The translations under genes and the position numbers were made by a program. Shown one piece after another: positions 18,394 to 18,484 of a stretch of DNA of 18,484 nt. Position 1 is the first letter of the stretch, and each line of letters begins with the position of its first letter. Origin of the DNA: Lachnospiraceae bacterium (GTDB taxonomy: Bacteria; Bacillota; Clostridia; Lachnospirales; Lachnospiraceae). Under the pieces are notes generated by a model. It was not told the DNA's origin. It worked only from the letters and a program-made list of their open reading frames with translations, and searched no databases. The DNA is taken from contig CAADSM010000082.1 of the NCBI GenBank assembly GCA_900751785.1, positions 1 to 18,484 of the forward strand. Reading direction: 5' to 3'.

Positions 18394-18484
18394 TTAAGCC
18401 TCAAGCAGTTTTCCGAAGTATTTGATTGTTCTTACCATCTGGCTTGTGTAAGAGTTCTCGTTGTCATACCATGAAACAACCTGA
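18394..18484 (-). CDS. gap: Glyceraldehyde-3-phosphate dehydrogenase, C-terminal end (cut by the window)
   Basis: Only the last 30 codons are present. They read VVSWYDNENSYTSQMVRTI and then a short KYFGKLLEA tail before TAA. SWYDNExxYxxxMV is the conserved C-terminal helix motif of NAD-dependent glycolytic GAPDH. Position directly before pgk fits the usual glycolytic order. The active-site part lies outside the window. Confidence 0.92.
   Translation of the reverse strand, partial: QVVSWYDNENSYTSQMVRTIKYFGKLLEA

Overview
The window looks like a chromosomal segment of a gut-type Firmicute in the class Clostridia, most likely Lachnospiraceae. This rests on the gap-pgk-tpiA-gpmI glycolytic gene set, Gram-positive ribosome-binding sites (AGGAGG), low-GC-type promoters, a BglG/LicT-controlled beta-glucoside PTS locus, and a very large fused acyl-CoA dehydratase activase typical of strict anaerobes. 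Family placement is inference. The first ~60 bases are poly-C/poly-G and look like a contig edge rather than natural sequence.

Layout. The only plus-strand gene is the 1425-aa 2-hydroxyacyl-CoA dehydratase activase/dehydratase-like fusion (143-4420), which ends in its own strong terminator. A 346-bp gap with no convincing gene follows. Everything else is on the minus strand, read here in transcription order from the right end: the 3' end of gap and its terminator; pgk; a structured repeat-bearing spacer; tpiA; then a beta-glucoside operon: licT antiterminator, beta-glucoside PTS EIIBCA (frameshifted), GH1 6-phospho-beta-glucosidase and a Cof-type HAD phosphatase. Next comes an AT-rich four-gene cassette, then gpmI with its own good promoter, greA, and a Gph/PpaX-like HAD phosphatase.

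The beta-glucoside locus carries two complete antitermination switches: one RAT/terminator pair ahead of licT and a second between licT and the PTS gene. Substrate sensing through the PTS would therefore control both regulator and transporter. The PTS gene carries two indels that together delete three bases, so it is either a pseudogene or a sequencing error. LicT lacks one of the four conserved PRD histidines.

The most unusual part is the AT-rich cassette at 7906-10396: two small helical proteins resembling WXG100/Lap partners of LXG effectors, a 369-aa protein with an N-terminal helical region and a C-terminal papain-like cysteine peptidase (Cys207, His328, and an SSWG motif where papain has NSWG), and an overlapping lipoprotein gene. 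The order matches type VIIb secretion effector operons (targeting partners, toxin, immunity). I propose a T7SSb-like effector with a papain-fold toxin domain and a candidate extracytoplasmic lipoprotein immunity protein. No secretion-machine gene is in the window. This cassette and the beta-glucoside operon together separate tpiA from gpmI, which are commonly adjacent in related bacteria.
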